NCBI GenBank assembly: GCA_024102635.1
Contig: JAGFJO010000058.1
Location: 1-51,638, forward strand
Length of the DNA stretch: 51,638 nucleotides
Source: Deltaproteobacteria bacterium
GTDB taxonomy: Bacteria > Bdellovibrionota_C > UBA2361 > JAGFJO01
Direction: 5' to 3'
The stretch's first letter is position 1, and the number at the start of each line of letters is the position of its first letter. The notes beneath the pieces are model-generated. The model searched no databases and was not told where the DNA came from. It saw nothing but the letters and a program-made list of their open reading frames with translations. Shown one piece after another: positions 7,346 to 16,148 of this stretch. A program made the position numbers and the translations under genes.

Positions 7346-9439
7346 ATGTCTTTATACCCAAAAAATTCCTCCAAAGGTTCAAATGCCGTGCGCGAGTTCG
7401 AGCCATCTTCGGTAGTAATGTATGAGAACGAAGGTTCTCCGCTTCTCGCTATGATTTTAGACTACAAGAAAAATAAGTATCACCTTATAAACGAGCGCGG
7501 CAGGAGCGTGGATCTCTCCCCCGATCGCCTTTATCCCTTCGGAATTAAGTCGGATAGCCGAGGAACGACTTCAGAGCGGGAAGTTTATCTGCGCAGCTTG
7601 CGCGCAGAGGCTGATGATTTTGCCGCCAAAGTCGACATCTGTGAGCTGTGGGCTCTGACCAACGAGGAAGGGCGCGACTTCGGTTGTCTAGAGCTTTGCA
7701 ATTTATATTATGGGCGGGCCGAGCCTGTAGCGCATATAGGCCTCAGGCTGGCGCTGATCTCAGATCAGATCTACTTCAAGCGGCGTAAGGAGGCATTCAC
7801 TCCCCGTGAACAGGACGTAATAGATGATTTGAAAAGAGCCGATGCGATTCGCAAGGAGAAGCTGCGGATACAGGAGCTGGCGGGGCAGGTTTTTGCCGCC
7901 AGACTAAATGACGCCTCTGCGCCGCTACCGCCGGAGTTGTCACCATTACTTCGGCTGCTCGAAGACGTGGCGGCAGATGCAGATACAATTGATGAGAAAA
8001 AACTGAAAGAAGCAAAGGAAACACTGAGCTTTTTGAGCGAAGCATTGAAGATCGAGCTGCACGGCACCCTTCCACAGAAAGCATTTTATCTACTGCGTGA
8101 GATCGGACATTTTGATGGCCGGGTGAATCTTTCGATAATTCGCCACAAACCTAAACTTGATTTTTCGCCTGAAGGGATGGAACAAGCGGCAATGCTTGCC
8201 AGGCAGCAAATCTTCGATGGCGCCGGAATTGCGGACCCTTCCAAGAGAATCGACCTTACCGGCCTTGATTGCCTAACTATCGATGATGCGAGAACGAAGG
8301 ACATGGACGACGCGCTCAGCGTCGAACAGCACGGCACCGGATTCCGGCTAGGAATTCATATCAGCGACGTGGCTTGCGCCATAAAGGAAGGGTCGCTGCT
8401 GGATGGGGAAGCCATGCGCAGGGCCACCTCCCTTTACCTTCCGGACATCACCATCAATATGCTCCCCGAGAGCCTCTCCGAGGATAGATTGAGCTTGAAG
8501 CAATCCGTTAGCCGGGAATGCCTTAGTTTCATTTTTGAACTGGATTCATCTTTCAAGATTATATCGAGTACGATTGTTCCCTCGATTATTCAGGTAAAGC
8601 GCCGTCTTGATTACGATCGAGCCAATAAGCTTCTGGACGAGGGCGATAGAGATCTGGATCTATTGCACAATATTGCGGCCACTTGCGAAATGCATAGGTT
8701 CGAGTCAGGCGGCATACGTATTCACAAACGTGACGCACTGCCGATTCTAAAAAGCGACGGAGAAGTGGCACTGGAGGAGGTGGACGAAGAGAGTCCGGCG
8801 CGCAGCCTGGTGAGCGAAATGATGGTGCTCGCCAATAGTGTGGCAGCTGAGTTCGCTGCAAGCCGCGGCATCCCGCTAATCTACAGGGGCCAGGAGCACC
8901 CTGAATCGGAGCCTTCTTCCTCAATTCCTGAGGGGCCTGCCCTGGACTACGCCATTAGAGTTAACCTTAAAAAATCCATTACCTCTCTTGAGCCCTTGCC
9001 ACACGCCACACTCGGGCTTGGAGCGTATTGTCAGCTAACTTCACCAATAAGGCGATTTGCGGATTTATGCAACCAGCGTCAGCTGCTCTCTTACATCTGT
9101 GGTGGGTCTCCTCTTTATACGGAAGAGACTTTGCAAAATGTGCTTAACCATAGCGAAGAGAGTCTTGCTAAGGCCAACTTGGTGGCGCGTGAAAGTAAAC
9201 GGCTATGGCTTTTGCGGTACCTCGCCAGAAGAGCAGAACGCGATCCGGTGATCTCCGGCACAGTTGTGCGAGTGGACCTAAAGCAGCCGATGGTGGAGTT
9301 GGACGAGATATATCTAATCTTTCCGGTCCGCACTCGCGGCTTAACTTTAGGGCAGAGTGTCGATCTAAGAATTACGGCAATCGAGCCGGAATTCGACATT
9401 TTGAGGCTGGAGGAAGCTAGCGCTCGGGCTGGCCGATGA
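7346..9439 (+). CDS. RNase II/RNB-family 3'-5' exoribonuclease
   Basis: Processive single-strand RNA exonuclease. The RNB catalytic core spans about residues 290-620. The four metal-binding aspartates follow the RNase II pattern D-x5-D-x-D-D in IDDARTKDMDDALSV (Asp313, 319, 321, 322); LYLPDITINMLPESLSEDRLSLK, IYRGQEHPE and CQLTSPIRRFADLCNQRQL are further landmarks. The first 280 residues do not show the classical tandem cold-shock domains, and the C-terminal OB-like part (about 640-690) is short and weak. This architecture resembles the divergent RNB nucleases of cyanobacteria and plastids more than E. coli Rnb or Rnr, so no symbol is given. ATG 7346 has no obvious Shine-Dalgarno. Confidence 0.9.
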   Translation: MSLYPKNSSKGSNAVREFEPSSVVMYENEGSPLLAMILDYKKNKYHLINERGRSVDLSPDRLYPFGIKSDSRGTTSEREVYLRSLRAEADDFAAKVDICELWALTNEEGRDFGCLELCNLYYGRAEPVAHIGLRLALISDQIYFKRRKEAFTPREQDVIDDLKRADAIRKEKLRIQELAGQVFAARLNDASAPLPPELSPLLRLLEDVAADADTIDEKKLKEAKETLSFLSEALKIELHGTLPQKAFYLLREIGHFDGRVNLSIIRHKPKLDFSPEGMEQAAMLARQQIFDGAGIADPSKRIDLTGLDCLTIDDARTKDMDDALSVEQHGTGFRLGIHISDVACAIKEGSLLDGEAMRRATSLYLPDITINMLPESLSEDRLSLKQSVSRECLSFIFELDSSFKIISSTIVPSIIQVKRRLDYDRANKLLDEGDRDLDLLHNIAATCEMHRFESGGIRIHKRDALPILKSDGEVALEEVDEESPARSLVSEMMVLANSVAAEFAASRGIPLIYRGQEHPESEPSSSIPEGPALDYAIRVNLKKSITSLEPLPHATLGLGAYCQLTSPIRRFADLCNQRQLLSYICGGSPLYTEETLQNVLNHSEESLAKANLVARESKRLWLLRYLARRAERDPVISGTVVRVDLKQPMVELDEIYLIFPVRTRGLTLGQSVDLRITAIEPEFDILRLEEASARAGR

Positions 9440-9487
9440 ACTGCACGCTAATATGGAACAGCTTACCGGAGATCAGGTATTTTCATT

Positions 9488-9670
9488 CTAGTGCAGATGG
9501 GTGTCAGGGATTCCGCTCGTCTCAGAACTCTCTCCATCCGGATCTTCGCAGATGTCCTTTATCAGCGAAAACGCCCGGCTAAGGAGGTTGATGTCATTTA
9601 TTGCTAGTTCGATGATCTCACAGGCGCTTGAGTGATCGCTGCACTTTTCGGGATCATGCTTTTTGCTCAT
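9488..9670 (-). CDS. Small hypothetical protein (60 aa)
   Basis: The frame is open further upstream, but ATG 9670 has AGGAGA 8 nt before it and gives a coherent small acidic protein (MSKKHDPEKC..., ending DTHLH). It has two nearby Cys (CSDHSSAC) and a likely amphipathic helix (EIIELAINDINLLSRAFSLIKDI). No family recognised. It is convergent with the RNB nuclease gene (48 bp apart) and about 270 bp behind the PP2C gene. The good ribosome-binding site is the main reason to believe it. Confidence 0.45.
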   Translation of the reverse strand: MSKKHDPEKCSDHSSACEIIELAINDINLLSRAFSLIKDICEDPDGESSETSGIPDTHLH

Positions 9671-9941
9671 AGAATGGTCTCCTCGCCGTCCGTTTCTGCT
9701 GGCTTTACAAAGCATTTTGCGGGCCAACAATTAATATCGGCACATGGCAGTAATGCTTTACCTCTTTTGCAAGATCGGAAAACAATACGGATAGTTACGG
9801 TTTTTGTAAGGTGCTCCTTGGGCTGCCCGGCGCCAATAATTTGACTTCCAAATGGCACGAATTGGGCAGCGGCCTTGCCCCCTAGGAAAAAATGTCCTTG
9901 CCGTAAAAGTTGACCTGATGAGGTATGAAGAAGGCGCGCGT

Positions 9942-12218
9942 TTAGGGTTCGCCGTCAAGCAGGTCGGGAGCTTGGTGCGTCTTGGCGGACTGCGCGCTTT
10001 CCAGCTGACTTAGAAGTTGATTCACCTCTTTCAGCTCGCTTTCAGTAATTCGCAGCTCCTTTTCAATTTCCTTCCGCTTCGCGGACTTTCGCTCTTCATC
10101 GCCGCTCATTAAGACCTTCACAAAACTGATGTTATGGTCCAAGGCCTCAATCTCTTCGGAGATCTTTTCGCGCTGCAATGTCAAACTCGTTATTTGAGCC
10201 TCGGAATTTTGGATTTCACGATCTATTGCCGAATGGACCGCATCGGTAAGCTCATGAAGCCGCCGGTTGCGAAGCTCTGCTAATTCGTCGACTTTTTTCT
10301 TCTGCAGACGGTCGGTAGGTAAGTATCGCAGCACTTCGGCTTCCTTGAGATACTCCCATGTGGCCAACTCGAATATCTCTTTCTTCTCCTTAACTTCAAG
10401 TGCACTAATAGCCACTTCGGTGGCAAGATTTGTAAGGTCCGCTTCCTGTAAACGGGTACGCCGTCCATACCAAACTGTAAGTTTTCGCGTTGCAGTGTCG
10501 ACATCAGCTTGAAGTGTAGTTAACTGAGCCTTGAGCTCCTCTCTTTTCTCGCTCTCGTTTTGCAGCAGTTTGCCGGACTCTCCGGAGAGAGGACGTTCGA
10601 ACATGGTTATACGCGACTGCATCTCTGTAATTCTATTGCTAAGCTCCTCAGCACGGCGCCTTAAATGTTCCGCGGTTGCGCCGCCGCCCGCTGTGGACGC
10701 ATCACCCTGCGACTCTGCATACTTAGGCGCAACAGCAACTGAGTCACCCGGATCGGATAGGGGCTGCACCGATGCCAGCTCCGGTATATCAGGCAGCTGA
10801 GCTTGCGGCTCAATTAGAGGCTGCGATGTCTCCGAACCGGCTTCGATACCGGCTAATCTCGGATTAAGGACGGTAGTTTCGGGAACGCTCGGCAGAGTGT
10901 GAATCATTACGCTACTGCGGGTTTTTGCCGTGTTGCCGCTGATTAACACCACCGCCAATCCTCCGCCAAGGAAGCCTGCTAAAATTCCGAGAGCTATAAG
11001 AGCTTTGTTGGAGAATCTAGGAGCGGTTTGAGCTTCGGCTTCCGGCCGATCAGCGGATGCTTCCCCCTCTTCCTCCTCTAAAGCGATACCGGCCTCTTTT
11101 GCCACGCTTTCCATTGAGACGGCCCCTGCTATTACAGGGTTATCCCGCACGCGGCTGCTACCGTCTCCCGCGGGTTTTTCTTCTTCTTCCTCCGATTGCT
11201 TCTCGGGCTCGTCGGATGAAGGAGACTCCTCCAAGGGTTCCTCTTCATCAGTCGGAATGGCGAACGGGTCAAAATTAATCTCGAATGGCCTATCCGAATC
11301 AATCAAAGAACCATTCTCGTCAAGCTCGGGATCTAGGGTGGATCTTGCATCGCCGGGGATTTCACCGCCGCTAAGCGGTGCGGTGCCGCTTGCGCCCGGA
11401 GACCCGTTCAGCGAATGCTGCTCTTTGTTCTTGGCACCTTCAGCTTGAACATAGCTGTCATCAAGCTCCACTAGAATTATCGTTATATTATCGGTACCGC
11501 CTCGTTGATTGGCCAAATCAATAAGGACTTCTATGGCTTCATCCATAGGATGGCCGTTTAGAATCTCAAACATCTCCGGCTCGGTTACTAGATTGTAAAG
11601 ACCATCAGAGCACAGAAGGTACCGGTCCCCCTTCTGCGGGGAATCCAAGCTTTCGAAGCAATCGACTTCAACTTCTGGTGTAGGCCCCAAAGAGCGGGTA
11701 AGCATATGCGAGACAGGGTGGTTCCCAGCTTGCTCAAGTGAAATAGTGCCGGAGCGCACCAGCTCCATCACTAAGGTGTGATCTTCGGTAAGGCGCTTAA
11801 TTCTATCGCCTCGTATTCGATAGGCTCTTGAATCGCCTACATTCGCAATTATCAGCTTTGATCCGATAAAAGCGAGAGCAACCAGTGTGGTGCCCATCCC
11901 ATTCAGAGCAGAATCGTGAGAGCCTTTTTCGAATATCATCCGGTTCGCAACACCGATTGCTTCGACGAGAGCGGCATCAGTAAGTTCCTCGCGATCTTTC
12001 AACATCTCTTCGATGATGTTCACTGCCATGCCCGAAGCAGTAGCACCTCCCTTCACTCCACCCATCCCGTCGGCAACAATGAATAGGCGAAATAGATCGG
12101 ACTTGATGATGCCGAATGAATCTTGATTTTCCTCGCGGCGCATTCCTATATCGGTGCCAGCTGTATAGCGCACCGATTCAAGCGAATCTTTGGCGAGATC
12201 TGAAGTTTGCGAGCTCAT
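9942..12218 (-). CDS. Membrane PP2C-type Ser/Thr phosphatase with periplasmic coiled coil
   Basis: The N-terminal 250 residues are a PP2C (PPM) phosphatase: GTDIGMRREENQDSF, VADGMGGVKGGATASG, GMGTTLVALAF, IANVGDSRAYRI, LLCSDGLYNLV and GGTDNITIILVEL supply the metal-binding Asp residues. An acidic, Glu/Ser/Pro-rich linker of about 140 residues follows, then one transmembrane helix (about 404-428, LIALGILAGFLGGGLAVVLI). The last 235 residues are charged, mostly coiled coil, and on topology would be periplasmic. The frame can also start at TTG 12242 (8 residues longer); neither start has a good Shine-Dalgarno. No partner kinase lies nearby. PP2C signalling through a membrane helix to a coiled coil is an inference. 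Confidence 0.88.
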   Translation of the reverse strand: MSSQTSDLAKDSLESVRYTAGTDIGMRREENQDSFGIIKSDLFRLFIVADGMGGVKGGATASGMAVNIIEEMLKDREELTDAALVEAIGVANRMIFEKGSHDSALNGMGTTLVALAFIGSKLIIANVGDSRAYRIRGDRIKRLTEDHTLVMELVRSGTISLEQAGNHPVSHMLTRSLGPTPEVEVDCFESLDSPQKGDRYLLCSDGLYNLVTEPEMFEILNGHPMDEAIEVLIDLANQRGGTDNITIILVELDDSYVQAEGAKNKEQHSLNGSPGASGTAPLSGGEIPGDARSTLDPELDENGSLIDSDRPFEINFDPFAIPTDEEEPLEESPSSDEPEKQSEEEEEKPAGDGSSRVRDNPVIAGAVSMESVAKEAGIALEEEEGEASADRPEAEAQTAPRFSNKALIALGILAGFLGGGLAVVLISGNTAKTRSSVMIHTLPSVPETTVLNPRLAGIEAGSETSQPLIEPQAQLPDIPELASVQPLSDPGDSVAVAPKYAESQGDASTAGGGATAEHLRRRAEELSNRITEMQSRITMFERPLSGESGKLLQNESEKREELKAQLTTLQADVDTATRKLTVWYGRRTRLQEADLTNLATEVAISALEVKEKKEIFELATWEYLKEAEVLRYLPTDRLQKKKVDELAELRNRRLHELTDAVHSAIDREIQNSEAQITSLTLQREKISEEIEALDHNISFVKVLMSGDEERKSAKRKEIEKELRITESELKEVNQLLSQLESAQSAKTHQAPDLLDGEP

Positions 12219-12624
12219 TTCGAGGTGATCTTGGCTCTTCAAGCAAAAACCGATTTAAAACTATATCCTAATTATAAAACAATTCTGCACCTTTAAGCAG
12301 TACACCCTCACGGGGAGCCTAAATGATTCGGAGCCAACCGGGCATCTCCCCGAATGAAATTAGAAAGATATAGTTTAATGCTTGAATGCAAAAAGCATTC
12401 CGTAGCTAAAACGGCTTTTTGACCTTTCGGTAACAAATTCCCTTACCCTCGCTTCCTGTAACATACAAATAAACAATGGTTCCGGTCGGTTACATTTGGC
12501 GCGGCCAAAAAAAGCCCTTACGAAGTTAGATTAGTGTTCATAATCCCCGGATTCATTTAGAGATATTGCAGATGCTTGCGACACACAACGGAAGCTAGAA
12601 CCGGTTTACCAATGCCGCCACCAA
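12219..12624. other. Intergenic region upstream of the PP2C gene
   Basis: About 400 bp with no ORF I can support. It holds a small inverted repeat GAATGC-AAAAA-GCATTC (12384-12400), directly followed by CCGT...ACGG and a short T run (12400-12420). This could be a weak plus-strand terminator or an operator. The PP2C promoter must lie here; no good -35/-10 pair was found. Confidence 0.4.
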
Positions 12625-12648
12625 GATGAGCCAGAGTACTGGCTCATC
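12625..12648 (-). terminator. Hairpin directly behind the SPOR gene
   Basis: GATGAGCCAG-AGTA-CTGGCTCATC, a perfect 10-bp stem with a 4-nt loop, begins at the stop codon of the SPOR gene. The U tract on the minus strand is poor (TTGG), so it may terminate weakly or protect the 3' end. It closes the mutS-to-SPOR gene run. Confidence 0.6.
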
Positions 12649-13663
12649 ACTTTACTAGGCGCATGAATGGCTCGCCCTTGATGTATTTCTCTCTCTTGAG
12701 CTGCTTCAAAAGAATCTCTGCCTGACTCTTGGTGCCCTCTGGCCCTACAAGGACGCGAAAGTAGTTTTCTCCCCGCACTTGAGCAGCTTCAATAGTCACC
12801 GCAAATCCTGAACTTCGCAAACTGCTTGCAAGCTGATTCGCATCTTCAATTTTCTTCGGTGCAGCTACCTGTGCAAACCAACCGGGCGGCACCTTACCGG
12901 CCGGTGGCACGATAGATGAGGACGGCTTATCCACCGCGGGGGATTTCACTGCTGGTGGCGGTAATTTCTCTTCAACCTTGACAGCAGTTTTTATCTCCTT
13001 TTCCGGTTGTAAAGTTTCACCTTTCATCTCTTGCAACGTCTGTGCGGGGGCGGCGGAAGACTTTGCCGAACTCTTTACCCCCTCAGGCTGCGACGGGGCC
13101 TTCCCTGCATCCGATACAGAGATACTAGAATCACCCGTTTTTTCCTGCGGCGGCAAATCACCGAGCACTTTTACATTTGTCGGCGCCTCTTCGACCGGCG
13201 GCTTTGAGGTATCTATTACTTGAGTTTCAGGCACTGCGGCCGGAGCCTCTTGAACATCGATTGCTGCCTCGGGGGCTTGCGATCCCCCCTGTATAACGTC
13301 GGGTATTGAGGAGAGCTCCGGAACTTCGTGCGTTTCTCCAATGCCCGCTGCTGGCGGCGAGACCTGATTCTGCTCATTTAACTTGGCGTAAACCTCGTCG
13401 GCAATCTTCTCTCCTAAGTCCTCCGTTCCCACATCATTCACGGGGAATTTCGGTAATTCAGTCAGTATATTTGCACTCTCCCGCTCAAAACCTACTTTAC
13501 TTCCCGCCAGGTAACCAAGGCAGAAGGCGGCAGCGATACAGCCTACCGTCAGGCCCAAAAGACCGGCAACGTGTATTAGTCCTAGTCTTACCTCGCGATG
13601 CTCCAAACTTTTCTTATTCATATTCGGCAATGGTTTTACTGTCGGCGCGGTTCTTCCGGTCAT
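12647..13663 (-). CDS. SPOR-domain membrane protein
   Basis: Single-pass inner-membrane protein with a C-terminal SPOR domain, which binds denuded septal peptidoglycan. One transmembrane helix (about residues 30-53, GLLGLTVGCIAAAFCLGYLAG), a Pro/Glu/Ser/Lys-rich disordered linker of about 200 residues, and SPOR at about 260-338 (GWFAQVAAPKKIEDANQLAS, FRVLVGPEGTKSQAEILLKQL). Its start overlaps the argS-like gene by 4 bp, so the two are co-translated. A position behind argS is, as I recall, common for SPOR genes in Deltaproteobacteria. Likely role in cell division or envelope maintenance. Confidence 0.88.
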   Translation of the reverse strand: MTGRTAPTVKPLPNMNKKSLEHREVRLGLIHVAGLLGLTVGCIAAAFCLGYLAGSKVGFERESANILTELPKFPVNDVGTEDLGEKIADEVYAKLNEQNQVSPPAAGIGETHEVPELSSIPDVIQGGSQAPEAAIDVQEAPAAVPETQVIDTSKPPVEEAPTNVKVLGDLPPQEKTGDSSISVSDAGKAPSQPEGVKSSAKSSAAPAQTLQEMKGETLQPEKEIKTAVKVEEKLPPPAVKSPAVDKPSSSIVPPAGKVPPGWFAQVAAPKKIEDANQLASSLRSSGFAVTIEAAQVRGENYFRVLVGPEGTKSQAEILLKQLKREKYIKGEPFMRLVK

Positions 13664-14898
13664 ATAGTTAACAAGTTACTAAGATTAATAATATCTGATA
13701 TTCGATCCTCTATGCCAGTGACAAATTCTATTTCACGCCGGCTTAATAAGCGCTGTGCCGCCCTCCTCCTATAGTCCGGAGCGTTCATGTAGCAATTTGC
13801 CGCGATCAGAAGGTCCTCTATTGCCGCAAAATACTGCCGCACCTCGCCATAATAGGCTGCACGCATCTCAAACCACTCAAAAAATCGGTGCCTTAATAGT
13901 ACTCTGCGCACCAATGACCAAGGTTCGAATTCCTGCGTGGGAGATTGGACACTGCCCTCTTTCGAGGATCCTTCCGGAAAGATCCGATTCAAACGCAACT
14001 GCGTGTTTCTAACCAGCCAAAAGAGGTTAGAGTTCTCGGGAAGCCGGCAGGCGCTGAGATCCAGTTCTAAAGCGGGCAGCGGTCTCATCAAATGAAAAAG
14101 CAGCGCCCCACTTTCAGCAAGGGAGGCCCTGAAGTCCACTAGCGCACTCTCGCTCCACGGCATTAGCCATGTCATTTCGGGAGTGTGTGCAAATAGCTTC
14201 AGTTTGGCGCCGACTATGCCTTTGAAATCTCGCTTAGAAAGCGATCGGGTGGAGAGCCATACATGAAGCTGCGCGTCATTTGCCCCTCGATTTTGAAGCT
14301 GCTGCGTAAACTCTCTGCTTACCTCAGCCGGAGAAAAGCTGCGCTCCTCTACGATTCTCAAGAGAAAAGCTAAAAGCTCCTTAGGAGCAAACGCATCTAT
14401 CTCCTTATCAAAGCAGAGCATACGTAGGCCTACAGAGGCTCCCGCACGCTTCAATAGCACCTTTTGCAGAAGTGCCGCCGAGCACAGCCTGATGTAGGCG
14501 AGCCCGGAAAGTCCATGGTGCGGCGGAGGCAGCACAATGATGTGCTCGTGAGGTAAGCTCTCATTACTATTGCCGCTGCTATAGCCGCTAAACACCTCTT
14601 CAACAAGCTCATGCCTTTCGAACCGAACGTTGATGAAGTTATCCTTGAGGCATGCTTGGCTCACCACTCCCTTCAGTCTCTTTAAGAGCTCCTCTCCGGC
14701 CGATGCAGCATCTATGCGAAGCTGTTCCCCGATAACTTGAGGCAACCTGCTGGCGATGTCTCCATGTTCGAGGTCCAGCGCCGGATAGAAGGACGGATCG
14801 ATCTCCACGGCCGGAAAGGCCGCCAGGCAGCTCTCTTTGAAAAGCTGATTACATTTATCAATTAGACACATATTGTCACCCATCGTCCCTGAAAACAT
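13660..14898 (-). CDS. Arginyl-tRNA synthetase-like protein lacking catalytic signature (probable pseudoenzyme)
   Basis: 412 aa against the usual 550-600 of ArgRS. The N-terminus matches the ArgRS additional domain (DLEHGDIASRLPQVI near residues 42-56; KDNFINVRF near 85-93). The C-terminal third matches the tRNA-binding helical domain: LELDLSACRLPENSNLFWLV parallels the conserved FDLDLA...NPVYYVQYAHAR region, and LVRRVLLRHRFFEWFEMRAAYY the DALR domain. Between them the Rossmann part is shortened, and where HxGH is expected the sequence reads PPPHHGLSGLAYIRL, so the HIGH signature is gone. An SLSKR at about 220 is not convincingly KMSKS. Several starts are possible (14898, 14883, 14871). The frame is intact, so it is probably a maintained protein rather than a pseudogene. 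Confidence 0.7.
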   Translation of the reverse strand: MFSGTMGDNMCLIDKCNQLFKESCLAAFPAVEIDPSFYPALDLEHGDIASRLPQVIGEQLRIDAASAGEELLKRLKGVVSQACLKDNFINVRFERHELVEEVFSGYSSGNSNESLPHEHIIVLPPPHHGLSGLAYIRLCSAALLQKVLLKRAGASVGLRMLCFDKEIDAFAPKELLAFLLRIVEERSFSPAEVSREFTQQLQNRGANDAQLHVWLSTRSLSKRDFKGIVGAKLKLFAHTPEMTWLMPWSESALVDFRASLAESGALLFHLMRPLPALELDLSACRLPENSNLFWLVRNTQLRLNRIFPEGSSKEGSVQSPTQEFEPWSLVRRVLLRHRFFEWFEMRAAYYGEVRQYFAAIEDLLIAANCYMNAPDYRRRAAQRLLSRREIEFVTGIEDRISDIINLSNLLTI

Positions 14899-14958
14899 CG
14901 CCGGGAAGTTCGTGCTGGCCGCTCGCTTTTTTACTTATCGCAGAATGCAGCCGTTCAG

Positions 14959-16068
14959 CTAAATGACGGACCTGCCCATTCTCCGCTCGAGTTCCGCCCG
15001 GCTGTCGGCGGCAATGTGCGCAGGTGATATTACCTGAGCAAGATAAAGCGCCGCGTCTGATGCCGAGGCCATCGCACCCTCTCTCTTCTCACCATTTAAT
15101 AGCAGTTCCGCCTCACGCTCCAATTCGGCCTGCTGCTTTCGGCCGATTGCATATTCGGCATATGTAGCCGCTCTTTCCTTCGCATCCTTGTTCAAATAGA
15201 ACAGCAATAGTGCACTGCGATACTTTTGAGAAGCGGCAGATGCAGGAACCAGTGTATCAAGTGTATGCAGCACCGCCATTATCTCTGAATGCCGTTCCTC
15301 CTCGTACAGAGAAAGGTTGCTCATGACTCCTTCGGCGTGAAGGAGCGCTATAACTTCAGCTGAGCGAGCTTCTAACAGAATCTTCTTAAGTTCATTTAAC
15401 TTGCGGCTGCGGGAAACCGTCTCCAAACACCCGCTCTCGATGGCAGACTTAAGAAGAATTTTCGTCCCGTCTTCCAACGAACCGCCGATCCGCACGACAT
15501 AACGAAACGCTCTGAATATCCTGGTCGGATCGTCTAGAAAGCTTTCTGCGTGCAGCACACGCACCAGCCGGTTTTTGAGATCATTCCGCCCTCCGAAAAA
15601 ATCAACGGTGATCTCCGATAGTTTCTCCACGTTACCATAAGAAGTTTCTCCCCATAGCCGCAGCTCAATGGCAGGCACTGCCATTGCATTTATCGTGAAG
15701 TCTCGCCGCTCCAAGTCCTTTTCAATAGAGGCAGACTGAACTCGAGGCAGTTTGCCCGGGCGCTCGTAAACCTCCTGCCTGCTGCTTGCAAAATCAACTT
15801 CGCTAAGGCTTGGAAATTTTTGCGGAGAGAGAATTTTCGCTGTCAAAAATTCCGGAAATCGCTTCAGATCTCCGCCCACGAGCTCTACCACCTCGCCTGC
15901 AAATCGAAGTGCGTCTCCTGCTATAACGAAATCCACATCTTTGTCGGCAGGATCATATCCCAAAAATAGATCGCGCACGGTTCCGCCGACCATAAATGCT
16001 TTCATGGAGAGCTTGTTTTCAATCTCCTCGACGGCTTTAAAAAGATTCTTTTGATCTACGGAAAACAT
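14959..16068 (-). CDS. CCA tRNA nucleotidyltransferase / poly(A) polymerase family protein
   Basis: Class II nucleotidyltransferase that adds CCA to tRNA 3' ends or poly(A) to RNA. Head domain: VGGTVRD (residues 27-33), metal ligands DVD (44-46), then the family blocks ERRDFTINAMA and DDPTRIFRAFRY that hold the nucleotide. The C-terminal half is helical with many charged residues. At 369 aa it has no HD domain, and I cannot separate the CCA-adding and poly(A) activities by eye. It lies between the amidase and the argS-like gene, in the same direction. Confidence 0.88.
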   Translation of the reverse strand: MFSVDQKNLFKAVEEIENKLSMKAFMVGGTVRDLFLGYDPADKDVDFVIAGDALRFAGEVVELVGGDLKRFPEFLTAKILSPQKFPSLSEVDFASSRQEVYERPGKLPRVQSASIEKDLERRDFTINAMAVPAIELRLWGETSYGNVEKLSEITVDFFGGRNDLKNRLVRVLHAESFLDDPTRIFRAFRYVVRIGGSLEDGTKILLKSAIESGCLETVSRSRKLNELKKILLEARSAEVIALLHAEGVMSNLSLYEEERHSEIMAVLHTLDTLVPASAASQKYRSALLLFYLNKDAKERAATYAEYAIGRKQQAELEREAELLLNGEKREGAMASASDAALYLAQVISPAHIAADSRAELERRMGRSVI

Positions 16069-16148
16069 GATGTTTCTCGGGAAGCAGCTAATTCATGGAA
16101 GATTGTATGTCAAAATAACTGATTTTAGCATAGCAGCAGGATTCATCA

